Positions 47,439 to 59,397 of a stretch of 64,000 bases of DNA are shown piece by piece. The notes under the pieces are model-generated. The model saw only the letters and a list, made by a program, of their open reading frames with translations. It was not told where the DNA came from and did no database searches. A program made the position numbers and the translations under genes. The DNA comes from Protonemura montana (taxonomy: Eukaryota; Arthropoda; Insecta; Plecoptera; Nemouridae): NCBI GenBank assembly GCA_947568835.1, contig OX387611.1:62001-126000 (forward strand), written 5' to 3'. Numbering within the stretch: the stretch's first letter is position 1; each line of letters begins with the position of its first letter.

Positions 47439-50400
47439 TTATAAGCTATCACAAAGTTCTTTAACATTATAAAAACATTTATCTAATAAGTAGTTCTTTA
47501 GCTTAGTTTTGAAACTACCATTCTTGCAGTCCTTTATATCTTTTGGCAGTGCATGGTACAATTTTATCCCCGAGTAAATAGGGTTTTTCTTTGAAATAGA
47601 TTTTGAGTATCTTTTAGTGTCAATTAAGCTATTTCTAGTGTCGTGTAAATGCTGTTTTGTTTTGTCAATGTGATTGTTGTCCACCACGAATAATATGCAA
47701 TTGAAAATGTACAGACAGGGTAATGATAAAATCTGAAATCGATTGAACAGGGTCTTACAGGAATCTTTCATAAAAGTGACAGCTGTCGGATTATAACTTG
47801 CCTTTGCCATGCATCTAAGTGCTTTTTTTTGTAGACTAAAAAGTTGTGCGGAATTCTTAGATCTACCCCAAAATATAATTCCGTATTGTAGCCTGGATTG
47901 AATATATGCAAAGTAAACTAGTTTTGCTGTTTGTTCGTCTGTCAGGTTAATGATTCTTTTCATGAGGTAGCATCCGGCTGCTACTTTGCTGCAAGTATTT
48001 TTTATATGTGCAACCCAATTTAATTTATTGTCCACTGTGATGCCCAAAAATTTTATTTCGCTTGTCCCAGCGATTGTCTTAGTGTCTAGCCTGATTAGGG
48101 GGCTGCTATCGATTTTTGTGAAGTTTGACGTGATGCGCATAAAAACGGTTTTAGATATGTTTATAGAAAGGTGGTTGTTTGCGCACCATGTATGCATTTG
48201 GTGGGCTGCTTGGTTGGATTGGAGTCCCAAACTTTCATTTTCGTTGCTAATAATTAGGTGCGTAGTGTCGTCCGCGTAGAGAGTGAGTTCACCTGTGTTC
48301 ACTTCATTTGGAAGGTCATATGTAAAAAGTGAAAACAGCAGTGGGGAGATTATCGACCCTTGTGGCAGTCCAACATTAACTATCATTTCATTTGACATAA
48401 TTACCTCAGTTTCTGTTTGGATATAGACCGCTTGTTTACGATCTTTTAAATAGGATCTAATCCAGTCATTGGCGACACCCGCTATACCGATATTTTTCAG
48501 TTTTTGCAGCAGTAACTCGTGATCGACCGAGTCGAACGCTCTGCTGAAGTCATAGAATATTCCTAGGATATCTTTATTATCGTCAATAGCGTCTATAGAT
48601 TGGCTAATGAAGTTTGCTATTGCCGTTGTTGTCGATCTTTTCTTTGTAAACCCATGCTGGTGACTGTTATTTAGGGCATATTTGTCTAAAAATGATTGTA
48701 TTTTTAGACAGAAAGTTTTTTCGATTATCTTTGAAAATCCTGTTTGAAGAGCTATTGGTCTGTAGTTCTCCTTTAATGTCCTGTCACCTTTCTTGTGACA
48801 TGGGATGATTTTCGAGGTTTTCAACTCTGTGGGGAAAACTCCTTGTGAAAATGACTTATTAATTATTCTTGTTAATGGTTCTCTAATAAATTTGCTAATA
48901 TCTTTCAAGATGGAGTATGGGATATCATCTGGTCCACTCGATTTCTTTTTACAGACTGAGTGTATGATTTTGTCAAGTTCTTTGCTTGTAATAGGTGATA
49001 AAAAAATAATTTTATCTGTAAATTTGTGGGGGGCACTAGTGGGTTTCCCCGCTTTAATTTTATTAATGGACGCGAAATATTCGGTAAATGTGTTGGCCAC
49101 TAGTACATGATCTTTGATAACTTCCCCTGCACTGTTTTTTAATTCAATGTTTGACCGTCTGTCAGTTAACTTGCTGTTTTGATTTTTTCCAATAACCTCC
49201 CACGATACCTTTGATTTGTTGCTAGCTTTTTTTATTTTTTTGATGTTTTCATTCCTTTTGGCAGTTTGAACCTCATTCCTATACTCACGCTTTAGTTTCG
49301 TATAGTTTTTCCTCTCGGGGTCTAACAGGTCTTTGTATTTACATTTATCATGTGTAGCCAAGAGGATGTCCGCTTTTTGTTTCAACTCTGGTGTGTACCA
49401 GCTATTTCGGGTGCTGCGCTTTTTAGATGAATGTTTTATTGTTTTTAGTGGGAAAGCTATATTGAAGGCTTGCTCTATCAGTCTTTTAAATGTATCATAG
49501 TCTTTGTCTACATTGTCATCGGGGTTACTCAAATATATGTCCCAGTTTATGAGACTAATATGGTGAGCGAATTTGTCTTTCTGTTGTTTTTTAAAATATC
49601 TCCTCTTCATTACTTTATTCATGCCGCTTTCAGATGGTCCTAGATTAATGGGAATGTCGATTAATTGACCGTAATGGTCCGAGAGGCCAGTCACTATGCA
49701 CTTTGGGGCTACTTTTAGTTCGAAGTTGGTGATTACGTTGTCTATTGCCGTAGACGTGTCTTTCGTTACTCGCGTTGGCGTGAACACGTTTGGTTTCAAG
49801 TTATATTGTAGTAAAGTACATTCGAGTATATGCCGCTTTCTGTTGGAGGTCATGAGGTCGATGTTTATATCCCCGATTACAGCTATTCGTTTCCTAGGGT
49901 CTTTTTGTAATTTTTCCAGTAAGATGTTTAAAGTTTCGATGAATTGTTGGAAGTTTCCATCATCAGGAGGTCTGTATAGGGTTACAATTACAAGGGGCAG
50001 TTTAGCATTAACTTCTATGGCACACATTTCAATGACACTTTCCATACTACATTTATTAATGTCGTGTCTAATGGTATAGTTCAATTTGCTATTTAGTCTC
50101 ACCTATATTGCTGTTCCACCGCAGAGCGATCGCTCTCTGGTGAATGCAGTAGCTAACTTATAATGATCTATTGTGACACTATCTTCCTGTCCAGGCCTAA
50201 ACCAGTGTTCTGTTATACATACAATGTCAATGGCCTCCCCTATCGAGTCCATAAACAGTTCGAGCTCGTTTGTTTTGTTAGGAAGGCTGCGAATATTTTG
50301 ATGCAATATCTTTACTGCTAGAGGTGTCGTTTTCATGGTTTTCAAGTCATCAGCTTCCTCAGTCTTTTTGTTTTCAGTCTTCTTATTCTCAGTCTTTTTG

Positions 50401-50600
50401 TTTTCAGTCTTCATCTCTTCAGTCTTCTTGTTCTCAGTCTTTCTTCTCTCCGCCTTCTTTTCTTCAATCTTCATTTCTTCCGTCTTTCTTCTTTCAGTCT
50501 TCTTCTCCTCAGTTTTTCTTCTCTCAGTCTTCTCTTCAGTGTCCAGTTTTCTTTCCTTTATTAGCTTTATTTTATTTTGCTGTAATATTTGCTGTAGCTG
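47439..50600 (-). pseudogene. LINE C ORF2 (endonuclease-RT), single nonsense codon
   Basis: The frame continues directly from the ORF1 stop, first through a Lys/Thr/Glu repeat linker (KKTENKKTE-like). The endonuclease follows: VKILHQNIRSLPNKTNELEL, TEHWFRPGQEDS, GDINIDLMT, GLSDHYGQL. One in-frame TAG at 50103-50105 (after LCGGTAI) interrupts it. RT motifs: NYRPIALQTGFSKIIEK, QHGFTKKRST, FYDFSRAFDSVDHE, GLPQGSIISPLLFSLFTYD, YADDTTH. The C-terminal domain (RLQYGIIFWGRSKN) runs to the stop at 47439. First ATG in the frame is at 50474. A single point change separates it from an open frame, so inactivation is recent. Confidence 0.9.
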
Positions 50601-51815
50601 CTATTCAGTATATGCAATCCTGTTTTTTAATAGAGCTTCGAGTTTCTGTTTCACCGGACAGCTCCTACTTCTAGCATCGTGCAGTATGTCCCTAACCTTT
50701 TCTCGAGATTTTGTGCAATTTACGCAGGAGAGAGTTGTAGATGTGCACTCTAGTTCCTCGTGCCTTTTTCCGCATTTCATGCAAATTTTTTCTTGGGTAC
50801 AGTTTTTAGCTATATGATTGAACCCACAGCAATTGTAGCATTGCGTTATGTTAACGTTATCATATATCTTGTATCTGCGCCAACCTATATTAATCTTGTC
50901 TTTCTTGAGCAGGAGCAGTCGTGTGCGAGCATTAACCTCAATGATCGTGGAAGGAGAGCCGTTTTTCGGTTTAATTGTAGTGACCACTTTTAACATAAAT
51001 TTAGGGTCTTCTTTGTTAATTTCGTTTTGGGTAACAATGGCTTCACATGTTTCAGTGCCATCGGGGAGCAGAGCTGGGTCGAAATCACAGATGCGAAGTC
51101 GCGGGTTAAGTTTCGGCCTAATTTCTGATGTGTACTTTTCCCCGAGGATATTATTTACTTCCTTGATTAGAGTCGTGGCTGATGATTCATTAGCACAGCT
51201 GATCAGCACCTCACCCTGTTTGTTCATTCGCATATTGGACACTCCAATTGGCAACTTTGATGGATGGATGTGTTTAGTAACGTCGTTTTTTGTCATATCT
51301 TTGTCTTGTTTGTTATCCCTGGCTTTGATGCTAATTAATTCCATGTTTTGGTTGGAGAGAGCTTGAGAGTAGCTTGGTCGCCGTTCAAACTGTGCGATTG
51401 GCAGGTTGACGCCCACTTGGGGCGGGGCTAATTGCTTCTCTAGCGACAAAATTTTTTCGTTTTTAGCTTTGTTTTCTGATTCTAGACTTTGGACGAGTTT
51501 TGTTAGGATCTTGTTTTCACGTTTGAGCATTGCGACTTCCTCATGTACGTTTAAAGCTTCACCTGGATCTGGTAGTTCCTCGCCTTGGACGTTTGGTCCG
51601 CCATGACACTTCAAGCTGCAGCCGGTGCATATCCACACAAAATCGTTGTTTTTGGTTTCAGTCTCGGAGATCTCGGGCTGCGCGCATCCGTAGTGGAAAC
51701 CTGAATTGCACTTTTCACAGAACACTCCATTCGTAAGCTTTTTATTGCACTTTAAACACTTGTGGCCGCCGATTTTCTTTAGCGCCTGTCTCGTGTCGAC
51801 TTCCCCTGTCGCCAT
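50601..51815 (-). CDS. LINE C ORF1 (PHD-like finger plus zinc knuckles)
   Basis: 404 aa from MATGEVDTRQALKKIGGHKC. The N-terminus has a PHD-like Cys/His cluster (CLKCNKKL, CEKCNSGFHYGC, WICTGCSLKC), followed by a coiled-coil-like stretch (EEVAMLKRENKILTKLVQSL). The centre is an RRM-like region (LPIGVSNMRMNKQGEVLISC). The C-terminus carries knuckles (CYNCCGFNHIAKNC, CMKCGKRHEELEC). The frame is open throughout. It ends at TAG followed by CAGCTA, with ORF2 in the same frame. It should bind the element RNA and help form the RNP. Confidence 0.88.
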   Translation of the reverse strand: MATGEVDTRQALKKIGGHKCLKCNKKLTNGVFCEKCNSGFHYGCAQPEISETETKNNDFVWICTGCSLKCHGGPNVQGEELPDPGEALNVHEEVAMLKRENKILTKLVQSLESENKAKNEKILSLEKQLAPPQVGVNLPIAQFERRPSYSQALSNQNMELISIKARDNKQDKDMTKNDVTKHIHPSKLPIGVSNMRMNKQGEVLISCANESSATTLIKEVNNILGEKYTSEIRPKLNPRLRICDFDPALLPDGTETCEAIVTQNEINKEDPKFMLKVVTTIKPKNGSPSTIIEVNARTRLLLLKKDKINIGWRRYKIYDNVNITQCYNCCGFNHIAKNCTQEKICMKCGKRHEELECTSTTLSCVNCTKSREKVRDILHDARSRSCPVKQKLEALLKNRIAYTE

Positions 51816-51838
51816 CTTGAATTCCCTATGGCTAACAA

Positions 51839-52648
51839 AAATGGCTAACAAACTTTGAATCTATCATTGAACCTCCTATGCTAGGCCATGATTTATCCGT
51901 GGTAACATAAGATGGCAGAATTGAGAAGCTCTCTCAAGCGATCTCAGCATCTCCCTGGCTACCAAAAGTTAAATCTACCATTGAATATTCTATGCTAGGC
52001 CATGATATACCCGTGGTAACATAAGATATCAGAATTTAGAAGCTCCGTCAGGCGATCCTAGCATCTTAATGGCTAACAAACGTTGAATCTATCATTGAAC
52101 CTCCTATGCTAGGCCATGATATATCCGTGGTAACATAAGATAGCAGAATTGAGAAGCTCTGTCAGGCGATCACAGCATCTCCATGGCTACCAAACGTTGA
52201 ATCTACCATTGAACCTCCTATGCTAGACCATGATATACCCGTGGTAACATAAGATAGCAGAATTTAGAAGCTCTGGCAGGCGATCTGAGCATCTCCATGG
52301 CTACAGACGTTGAATCTACCATTGAACCTCCTATGCAAGGCCATGATATATCCGTGGTTACATAAGATAGCAGAATTGAGAAGCTCTGTCAGGCGAATTC
52401 AGCATCTCCATGGCTACAAACGTTGAATCTACCATTGGACCTCCTATGCTAGGCCAGTATATACCCGTGGTAACATAAGAAAGCAGAATTGAGAAGCTCT
52501 GTCAGGCGATCTCAGCATCTCCATAGCTACCAAACTTTGAATCTACCATTGAACCTCCTATGCTAGGCCTGTATACCCGTGGTAACATAAAATTGCAGAA
52601 TTGAGAACCTCTGTCAGGCAATTTCAGCATCTCCATGGCTGAAAAACG
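51839..52648. repeat. 114-bp satellite block, right of LINE C
   Basis: About seven monomers, starting with a duplicated ATGGCTAACAAA at the LINE edge. Confidence 0.94.
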
Positions 52649-53060
52649 TAAAATCATTAAATTACCATACAATTTCCAAACGTTTAATCTACTATTAGGA
52701 CTAGGAGGTTATAACGTCTGTAAGTGAAATGATCGCTCCCTGTATCTATTGGCATTATTCAGAAACGGGCAGGATATTGAAAAGGAGGTATTTGAGAATA
52801 TGGAGAGGGCCTAAAGGAGAATGAAAAGGGTCTATGGGAGAATCGAGAAGATCTGAAGGAATATGTTGAGGGAGATGGAACAGTGCAAATTTGCACCTCA
52901 ACAGTAAAACTCCTACACGCAACCCGCAGTTCAAACTTGGCTCCTCCACGCTAAAACGCCTCCACGCAACCCGCAGTGCAAACTTTTCTCCGCTTAAATG
53001 AAGAAGAAGCAGCTAAAGCAACGAGCAAGAGCACGACGAGTTAACTGAGTGCAGTTGTTA
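52649..53060. other. Spacer, partial unit before copy 6
   Basis: Same spacer as in unit 1. It belongs to a truncated unit without a gene. No coding region seen. Confidence 0.6.
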
Positions 53061-53508
53061 CCTGTCACCAGGCTGGTAGCTCTATCAGCTGAGAGGGCTG
53101 TGATCCTCTGCAGCACTGTCCTTTCACCAGGCTGGAAGCTCTATCAGCTGAGAGGGCTGTGACCCTCTGCAGCCCTGTCCTGTCACCAGGCTGGTAGCTC
53201 TATCAGCTGAGAGGGCTGCGACCCTCTGCAGCCCTGTCCTGTCACCAGGCTGGTAGCTCTATCAGCTGAGAGGGCTGCGACCCACTGCAGCCCTGTCCTG
53301 TCACCAGGCTGGAAGCTCTATCAGCTGAGAGGGCTGTGACCCTCTGCAGCCCTGTCCTGTCACCAGGCTGGTAGCTCTATCAGCTGAGCGGGCTGTGACC
53401 CTCTGCAGCCCTGTCCTGTCACCAGGCTGGTCGCTTTATTAGCTGAGAGGGCTGTGACCCTCTGCAGCCCAGTCCTGTCACCAGGATGGTAGCTTTATCA
53501 GCTGAGAA
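53061..53508. repeat. 59-bp minisatellite, truncated unit (~7.6 copies)
   Basis: Short array that breaks off within a monomer at CAGCTGAGAACGACAATTG. Instead of a gene, a short unique join (TTGCACAATCTATTGCACAA) leads back to satellite. Confidence 0.94.
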
Positions 53509-53532
53509 CGACAATTGCACAATCTATTGCAC

Positions 53533-54545
53533 AATGATATTGAACCTCCTATGCTAGGCCATGATATACCCATGGTAACATAAGATAGCAGAATTGAGAA
53601 GCTCTGTCTGGCGATCGCAGCATCTCCATGGCTACCAAAAGTTAAATCTACCATTGAATAATCTATGCTAGGCCATGATACCGTGGTAACATAAGATAGC
53701 AGAATTGAGAAGCTCTGTCAGGCGATCTCAGCATCTCCATGGCTACAAACGTTGAATCTACCATTGAACCTCCTATGCTAGGCCAAGATATACCCGTAGT
53801 AACATAAGATAGCAGAATTGAGAAGTTCTGTCATGCGATCTCAGCATCTCCATGGCTACCAAAAGTTAAATCTACCATTGAATATTCTATGCTAGGCCAT
53901 GATATACCCGTGGTAACATAAGATATCAGAATTGAGAAGCTCCGTCAGGCGATCCTAGCATCTAAATGGCTAATAAACGTTGAATCTATCATTGAACCTC
54001 CTTTGCTAGGCCATGATATACCCGTGGTAACATAAGATAGCAGAATTGAGAAGCTCTGTCAGGCGATCTCAGCATCTCCATGGCTACCAAACGTTGAATC
54101 TACCATTGAACCTCCTATGCTAGGCCATGATATATCCGTGGTATTATAAGATAGCAGAATTGAGAAGCTCTGTCAGGCGATCTCAGCATCTCCCTGACTA
54201 CCAAAAGTTAAATCTACCATTGAATATTCTATGCTAGGCCATGATATACCCGTGGTAACTTAAGATAGCAGAATTGAGAAGCTCTGTCAGGCGATCTCAG
54301 CATCTCCATGGCTACAAACGTTGAATCTATCATTGAACCTCCTATGCTAGGCCATGATATACCCATGGTTTCATAAGATAGCAGAATTGAGAAGCTCTGT
54401 CAGGCGATCTCAGCATCTCCATAGCTACCAAACGTTGAATCTACCATTGAACCTCCTATGCTAGGCCATGATATACCCGTGGTTACATAAGAAAGCAGAA
54501 TTGAGAAGCTCTGTCTGGCAATTTCAGTATCTCCATGGCTGAAAA
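53533..54545. repeat. 114-bp satellite block before gene copy 6
   Basis: Nine monomers, more diverged from one another than in other blocks. Confidence 0.94.
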
Positions 54546-54913
54546 ACGTAAAATCATTAAATTACCATACAATTTCCATACGTTTAATCTACCATTAGGA
54601 CTAGGAGGTTATAACGTCTGTAAGTGAAATGATCGCTCCCTGTATCTATTGGCATTATTCAGAAACAGGCAGGATATTGAAAAGGAGGTATTTGAGAATA
54701 TGGAGAGGGCCTAAAGGAGAATGAAAAGGGTCTTTGGGAGAATCGAGAAGATCTGAAGGAATATGTTGAGGGAGATGGAACAGTGCAAATTTGCACCTCA
54801 ACAGTAAAACTCCTACACGCAACCCGCAGTGCAAACTTTTCTCCGCTTAAATGAAGAAGAAGCAGCTTAATCAACGAGCAAGAGCACGACGAGTTTACTA
54901 AGTGCAGTTGTTA
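54546..54913. other. Spacer, unit 6, with a ~60-bp deletion
   Basis: Same spacer as in unit 1, but the stretch between the two CACGCAACCCGCAGT direct repeats is missing and one repeat remains (near 54817). No gene seen. Confidence 0.6.
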
Positions 54914-55380
54914 CCTGTCACCAGGCTGGTAGCTCTATCAGCTGAGAGGGCTGCGACCCTCTGCAGCCCTGTGCTGTCACCAGGCTGGTAGCTCTATCAG
55001 CTGAGAAGGCTGCGACCCTCTGCAGCCCTGTCCTGTCACCAGGCTGGAAGCTCTATCAGCTGAGAAGGCTGCGTCCCTCTGCAGCCCTGTCCTGTCACCA
55101 GGCTGGTAGCTCTATCAGCTGAGAAGGCTGCGACCCTCTGCAGCCCTGTCCTGTCACCAGGCTGAAAGCTCTATCAGCTGAGAGGGCTGTGACCCTCTGC
55201 AGCCCTGTCTTGACACCAGGCAGGTAGCTCTATCAGCTGAGAGGGCTGCGAACCTCTGCAGCCCTGTCCTGTCACCAGGCTGGAAGCTCTATCAGCTGAG
55301 AGGGCTGTGACCCTCTGCAGCCCTGTCCTATCGCCAGGCTGGTAGCTCTATCAGCTGAGAGGGCGTCGACTCTCTGTAGC
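54914..55380. repeat. 59-bp minisatellite, unit 6 (~8 copies)
   Basis: Shortest complete array, enriched in GAGAAGGCTGCG variants and ending with the usual GGGCGTCGACTCTCTG monomer. Confidence 0.95.
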
Positions 55381-56087
55381 CGTGAGGAAAGATGGTTAAG
55401 TAACTTCGGTCTGTTCACCTGTGTGCGTCGGTTTGACGTCACCAGGAGATTAAAAGCGATTAAATCTCAAATATTTGGATAATTATTTAATCAGCCCCAA
55501 GCTTCTTCTTTTATTTGTTGAACCATACGAAGCTATTATATACAAAGTAATATAAAAGCTGTGAAATCTAAAATACAACCCAAACGAAGGTTCCAGCAGC
55601 GTTAAAGCAAAGAATTAGGCTTAATAAGAGGAAATAACAGAATGGTTAATCTGTTTTTTCAGAATGCTAGGTTTCAGCCAAATTTTGCCAATTTTTTCTC
55701 AGATATGCTGGGTTCAATGATTGAATAATAACTCATTTAACAATAACAAGAATTTTACGAACAGAATAAAAAAGGTCTATTTCTTGGAGGCCTTCATCTT
55801 GGATACAGGAATCCCACACATGTGAATAACCACCGTCTCTCTGGAGAAGAATTGTGAATGCAGGTCACTGAAGTGGCAACAATGGTTGTCTAGGTGACAT
55901 CGACAATCCCAACGAGGCATGGGAAACAATAAAACGCATGAAATGTGGCGTGATGACCAAACAAAGGGGTCATTGCCACGGAAACTTTACTTTATTATCT
56001 AAACTTTCGACGTTTCAAGATTCGTGTGTAAAACAGCGACATACTTTTCAATCTGATATTAATCAGCAAAGTTAAAGATCCGAAAAA
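55381..56087 (+). promoter_or_regulatory. Upstream region of gene copy 6
   Basis: CRE octamer at 55434-55441. Confidence 0.38.
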
Positions 56088-58614
56088 ATGTCTTCTTCGC
56101 CTAAGAGCACCGCGCAGGGAGCTGCAGTTAAGTCGTTGACCTGGTTCGACCAGAGTGTACAAGAAGAAGAAGCAGAAGCCAACTCTATCAAATCCTTGTC
56201 TGGGGGTCTTCAAGAGCTTGAAGACTCGAGCAGCGACCGGACAGTGAAGCCAGCTGATTGTTCCCTCGACTCCGAGGTGAACAGGACATGTGGCGAATCA
56301 TCACAGCTCGTAGCCGGTGAGTAAATTAATAAATAAACCAGGGATATGAACTAATGACCTGCCCAATTGGCTTCACTTTGGCCATGGTCTCGGGATCAAA
56401 AACTGTTATTTCAAATGTCAAAGAGTTATAATGTACTGAAAAGTGTGATGCATGTGATATTGTTCGACGAATAATGAACAAGATGTTATTGTATATTAAT
56501 TTCAGACATAGATTTGCAAGCCTTATCTGTCAAATAATCATCTTGTGTGCGTGTGACAATAGAATAACTATTGCTATCGTTTTTACCACGAAGCTGCTGA
56601 AGAAGAATTGAACTTGACTGACAGGTCCAATAAATCCGATCTGCACCGGTTTGTTTGTCCACAGACCCTAGTGTTGGAGCTGAGGAAGTCTCCGTTACCA
56701 AAAAAAATGAAGATCTTGTTGGCGATGAGATGCATTGCCATGAACAGCACTGCCAAGAAGAACCCTTGGCTTCCAATAAGCCCATGGATAACATCATTGA
56801 CACCATTGCAGACACCAAAGACCAGGAAGCCGAGGAAGGTGTGGCTAAAAACATGGTTGCGGCGGAGAACGACAGCCACGACCTGTACTGGTCGGAACTG
56901 TTAGAGGATCTCTACATGGATGTAATCGCATCGGACAGCATTCCGCTGAGGAGAGGCAGAACTATGTTCAGTAAGTACATACCAGCAGCAGATCATGGCA
57001 TGCCAGCTGCAAGATGTCATAGTAAACTGTTAAGCGTGTTGTTAACACCGGTTCTCATGAGATCACCAAAGTCTAGGAATACTGTGCTGGTGCAGGATTT
57101 GGATAGGTGACCATCGTACACATGACCAGTTTTTTTCGGAAAAGATGTTGCAAGGATAAAATTTGTATTGCAACTCCACTTGACTTGCTTTTCAACCGCT
57201 CTATCAATAGATTTGTCTAGGACTTCTGTTGTTCAAGTTGTACCGTCCTTTGGAACGGACGTTAGGCCGGACGTCCCTTGGTCTTTGACAGAAGTAGGCT
57301 ACTTGCCGGTTCAGGATTTCCTCGCCACCCTTTTGGGTTAGGTTATTTATCCATTTATTTATTAACGCCATTAGACTTGTGCCACAGGGCCTGTTGTCAA
57401 GACAGTTCGTCGTTAAACACAATAATAAAGCAAGATGTTAAAGAAATTCCGGCTTGACATGGGTTACTTATTAGCGCGTCTTTCTGCAGAGATGAACGCT
57501 GGGGATTTAGTCGAGGAAGAAGAAATGAACTTTATTCACGAATGCCTGTCCGCCCTGAACCCAAACGAGACAATCGCTGATGCAATTAACGGAGATCGTC
57601 TAGAAAATCCAAATCATAGCGATGGTAAGTAGATTGCATTTCATTTGCCTGCTTTTTCCTTCTCTTACCAGTCTTTCAAGAATAGTCATTGTTGTAATTC
57701 AACGCGTCATATTCTGGGTATGTGCTCTCCTGACTCGGTACATATGAAGGAAAATATGACCGGTATATACTTGGGAGCAATCAGTTTACAAGTTGGATAT
57801 CTCGGTAGATACAAGTTGGGGTTGGATTAATTCGTGGTTTGTTCTAGAATATAAGAAGCTATCGCGCTATTTACTTATATTTAAACACTCACCACTTACC
57901 ACTTGAAGATTTCCTAGTGATGGCCTTGTAAACTTTCTTCCTGTTATGTGCGTTCCTTTGTGCCCTACCGTTGTGTGTTACGAGTCCTGATCAGTTCTGT
58001 TCTTTATGTTTCAAGATGAAACTACCGACGTCACACTGGCTTACTGCGAGCGGGCTTCTGCTGATGAGAAGCCGAGCGGTGAACCAACATCTCTCTCCAA
58101 TCACCCTGACATCGGGATATCGGACCTCTCTTCTTCTGGATGTTCGGCCGTCGTCCCCCAGCCTGGGGTTTCTTCATCAGTAGAAGAAGCAGTCCAAGAT
58201 CTGCACGATCTACAGCGAGTTCAAGGTGTGGAAAATATGGAGCCAACTGAACCAGCAATGATGATTGATCCGCCAGCTGTTCACCTCCTGGTAGCTTTTT
58301 ATCAGGAAAAAGTGGAGGAACAAATAGAGAAACTGAACGACGAAGAAAAGAAAAAAGAAGAAGGCAAAGGTGATTGCTTTGAAATAGTGATAGAGGAAGC
58401 TGAAAGAGACAATGGAGAAGAGGATGCAGGACCTGACCAACTCTGCAAGGTCGATAAATCAGATTGTTTTAAAGAGTCTGTTTACGACTGGAAAGACAAT
58501 ATTTCGGAGCACGGAAAACGTCTTAGCGCATGGCGAAGGTTCGTGCGATGCATGCGGCGTTGCGTGCCATGCGTTGGCCAACGCAAAGGCTCGAAAGCTT
58601 ATGGTTCGAACTAG
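56088..58614 (+). CDS. Tandem-array gene, copy 6, long isoform ending in E4a
   Basis: Exons 56088-56316, 56665-56970 and 58016-58614, 377 aa. E1 has LQELED. E2 carries the same divergent patch as copy 5 (SELLED, LRRGRT). E4a differs at FEIVIEEAERDNGEED and CKVDKSDCFKES. Its 3' UTR is cut after two 179-bp repeats and has no AATAAA before the duplicated segment begins near 59026. Confidence 0.58.
57435..58614 (+). CDS. Tandem-array gene, copy 6, short isoform ending in E4a
   Basis: E3 57435-57624 plus E4a 58016-58614, intact. Confidence 0.52.
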
Positions 58615-58730
58615 TGTCAGAGTGACACGGTGTCTTGAGTAAGGGGCCCTAGACCTAGGGCAAAAAACACAAAAACACACATACACAACCAAAACCACTG
58701 ACACTGACACTGACAAAGACACTAACAAAA

Positions 58731-59025
58731 GACTTGAAAAGGAGATTCTAGTCCGAAGGCCTAAAGTCAAGGTACGAATGCCCTTGGCTTGTGGTTCTAA
58801 GGGCTAGCAATCCTCCAAGCCACGACCACCTTGGCATTCAAGCAAAAACACTCTTACATGACTTACACATCTACAAACACACTGACACCGACAAAGACAT
58901 AAAAATAAGCCTTGAAAAAGGAGATTCTATCCCGAAGGTCCAAAGTCAAGGTACGAATGCCCTTGGCTTTGGGTTCTAAGAGCTAGCAATCCTCCAAGCC
59001 ACGACCACCTTGGCATTCAAGCAAT
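58731..59025 (+). repeat. 179-bp repeats after E4a (truncated set)
   Basis: One full and one partial copy, ending at CATTCAAGCAATGAGCATTT where intron sequence restarts. Confidence 0.85.
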
Positions 59026-59397
59026 GAGCATTTCTTTTTCCTTCTCTTACCAGTCTTTCAAGAATAGTCATTGTTGTAATTCAACGCGTCATATTCTGGG
59101 TATGTGCTCTCCTGACTCGGTACATATGAAGGAAAATATGACCGGTATATACTTGGGAGCAATCAGTTTACAAGTTGGATATCTCGGTAGATACAAGTTG
59201 GGGTTGGATTGATTCGTGGTTTGTTCTAGAATATAAGAAGCTATCACGCTATTTACTTATATTTAAACACTCACCTCTTACCACTTGAACATTTCCTAGT
59301 GATGGCCTTGTAAACTTTCTTCCTGTTATGTGCGTTCCTTTGTGCCCTACCGTTGTGTGTTACGAGTCCTGATCAGTTCTGTTCTTTATGTTTCAAG

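Larger units (their letters stand above)
47330..51838 (-). mobile_element. LINE C: nearly full-length two-ORF non-LTR retrotransposon
   Basis: About 4.5 kb, minus strand. The 3' end is a (TTA)n/(TAA)n microsatellite at 47330-47355. The 5' end lies just upstream of the ORF1 ATG (51815), next to a tandemly repeated ATGGCTAACAAA(A/C) on the flank. ORF1 and ORF2 are both essentially complete. Microsatellite tail and PHD-like ORF1 point to the CR1/Jockey supergroup; the clade is not settled. The exact target duplication could not be set. Confidence 0.92.

Noticed and set aside
50324..50817. Phe/Ser-rich plus-strand ORFs
   Set aside because: They are the complement of the Lys/Glu repeat linker of LINE C.
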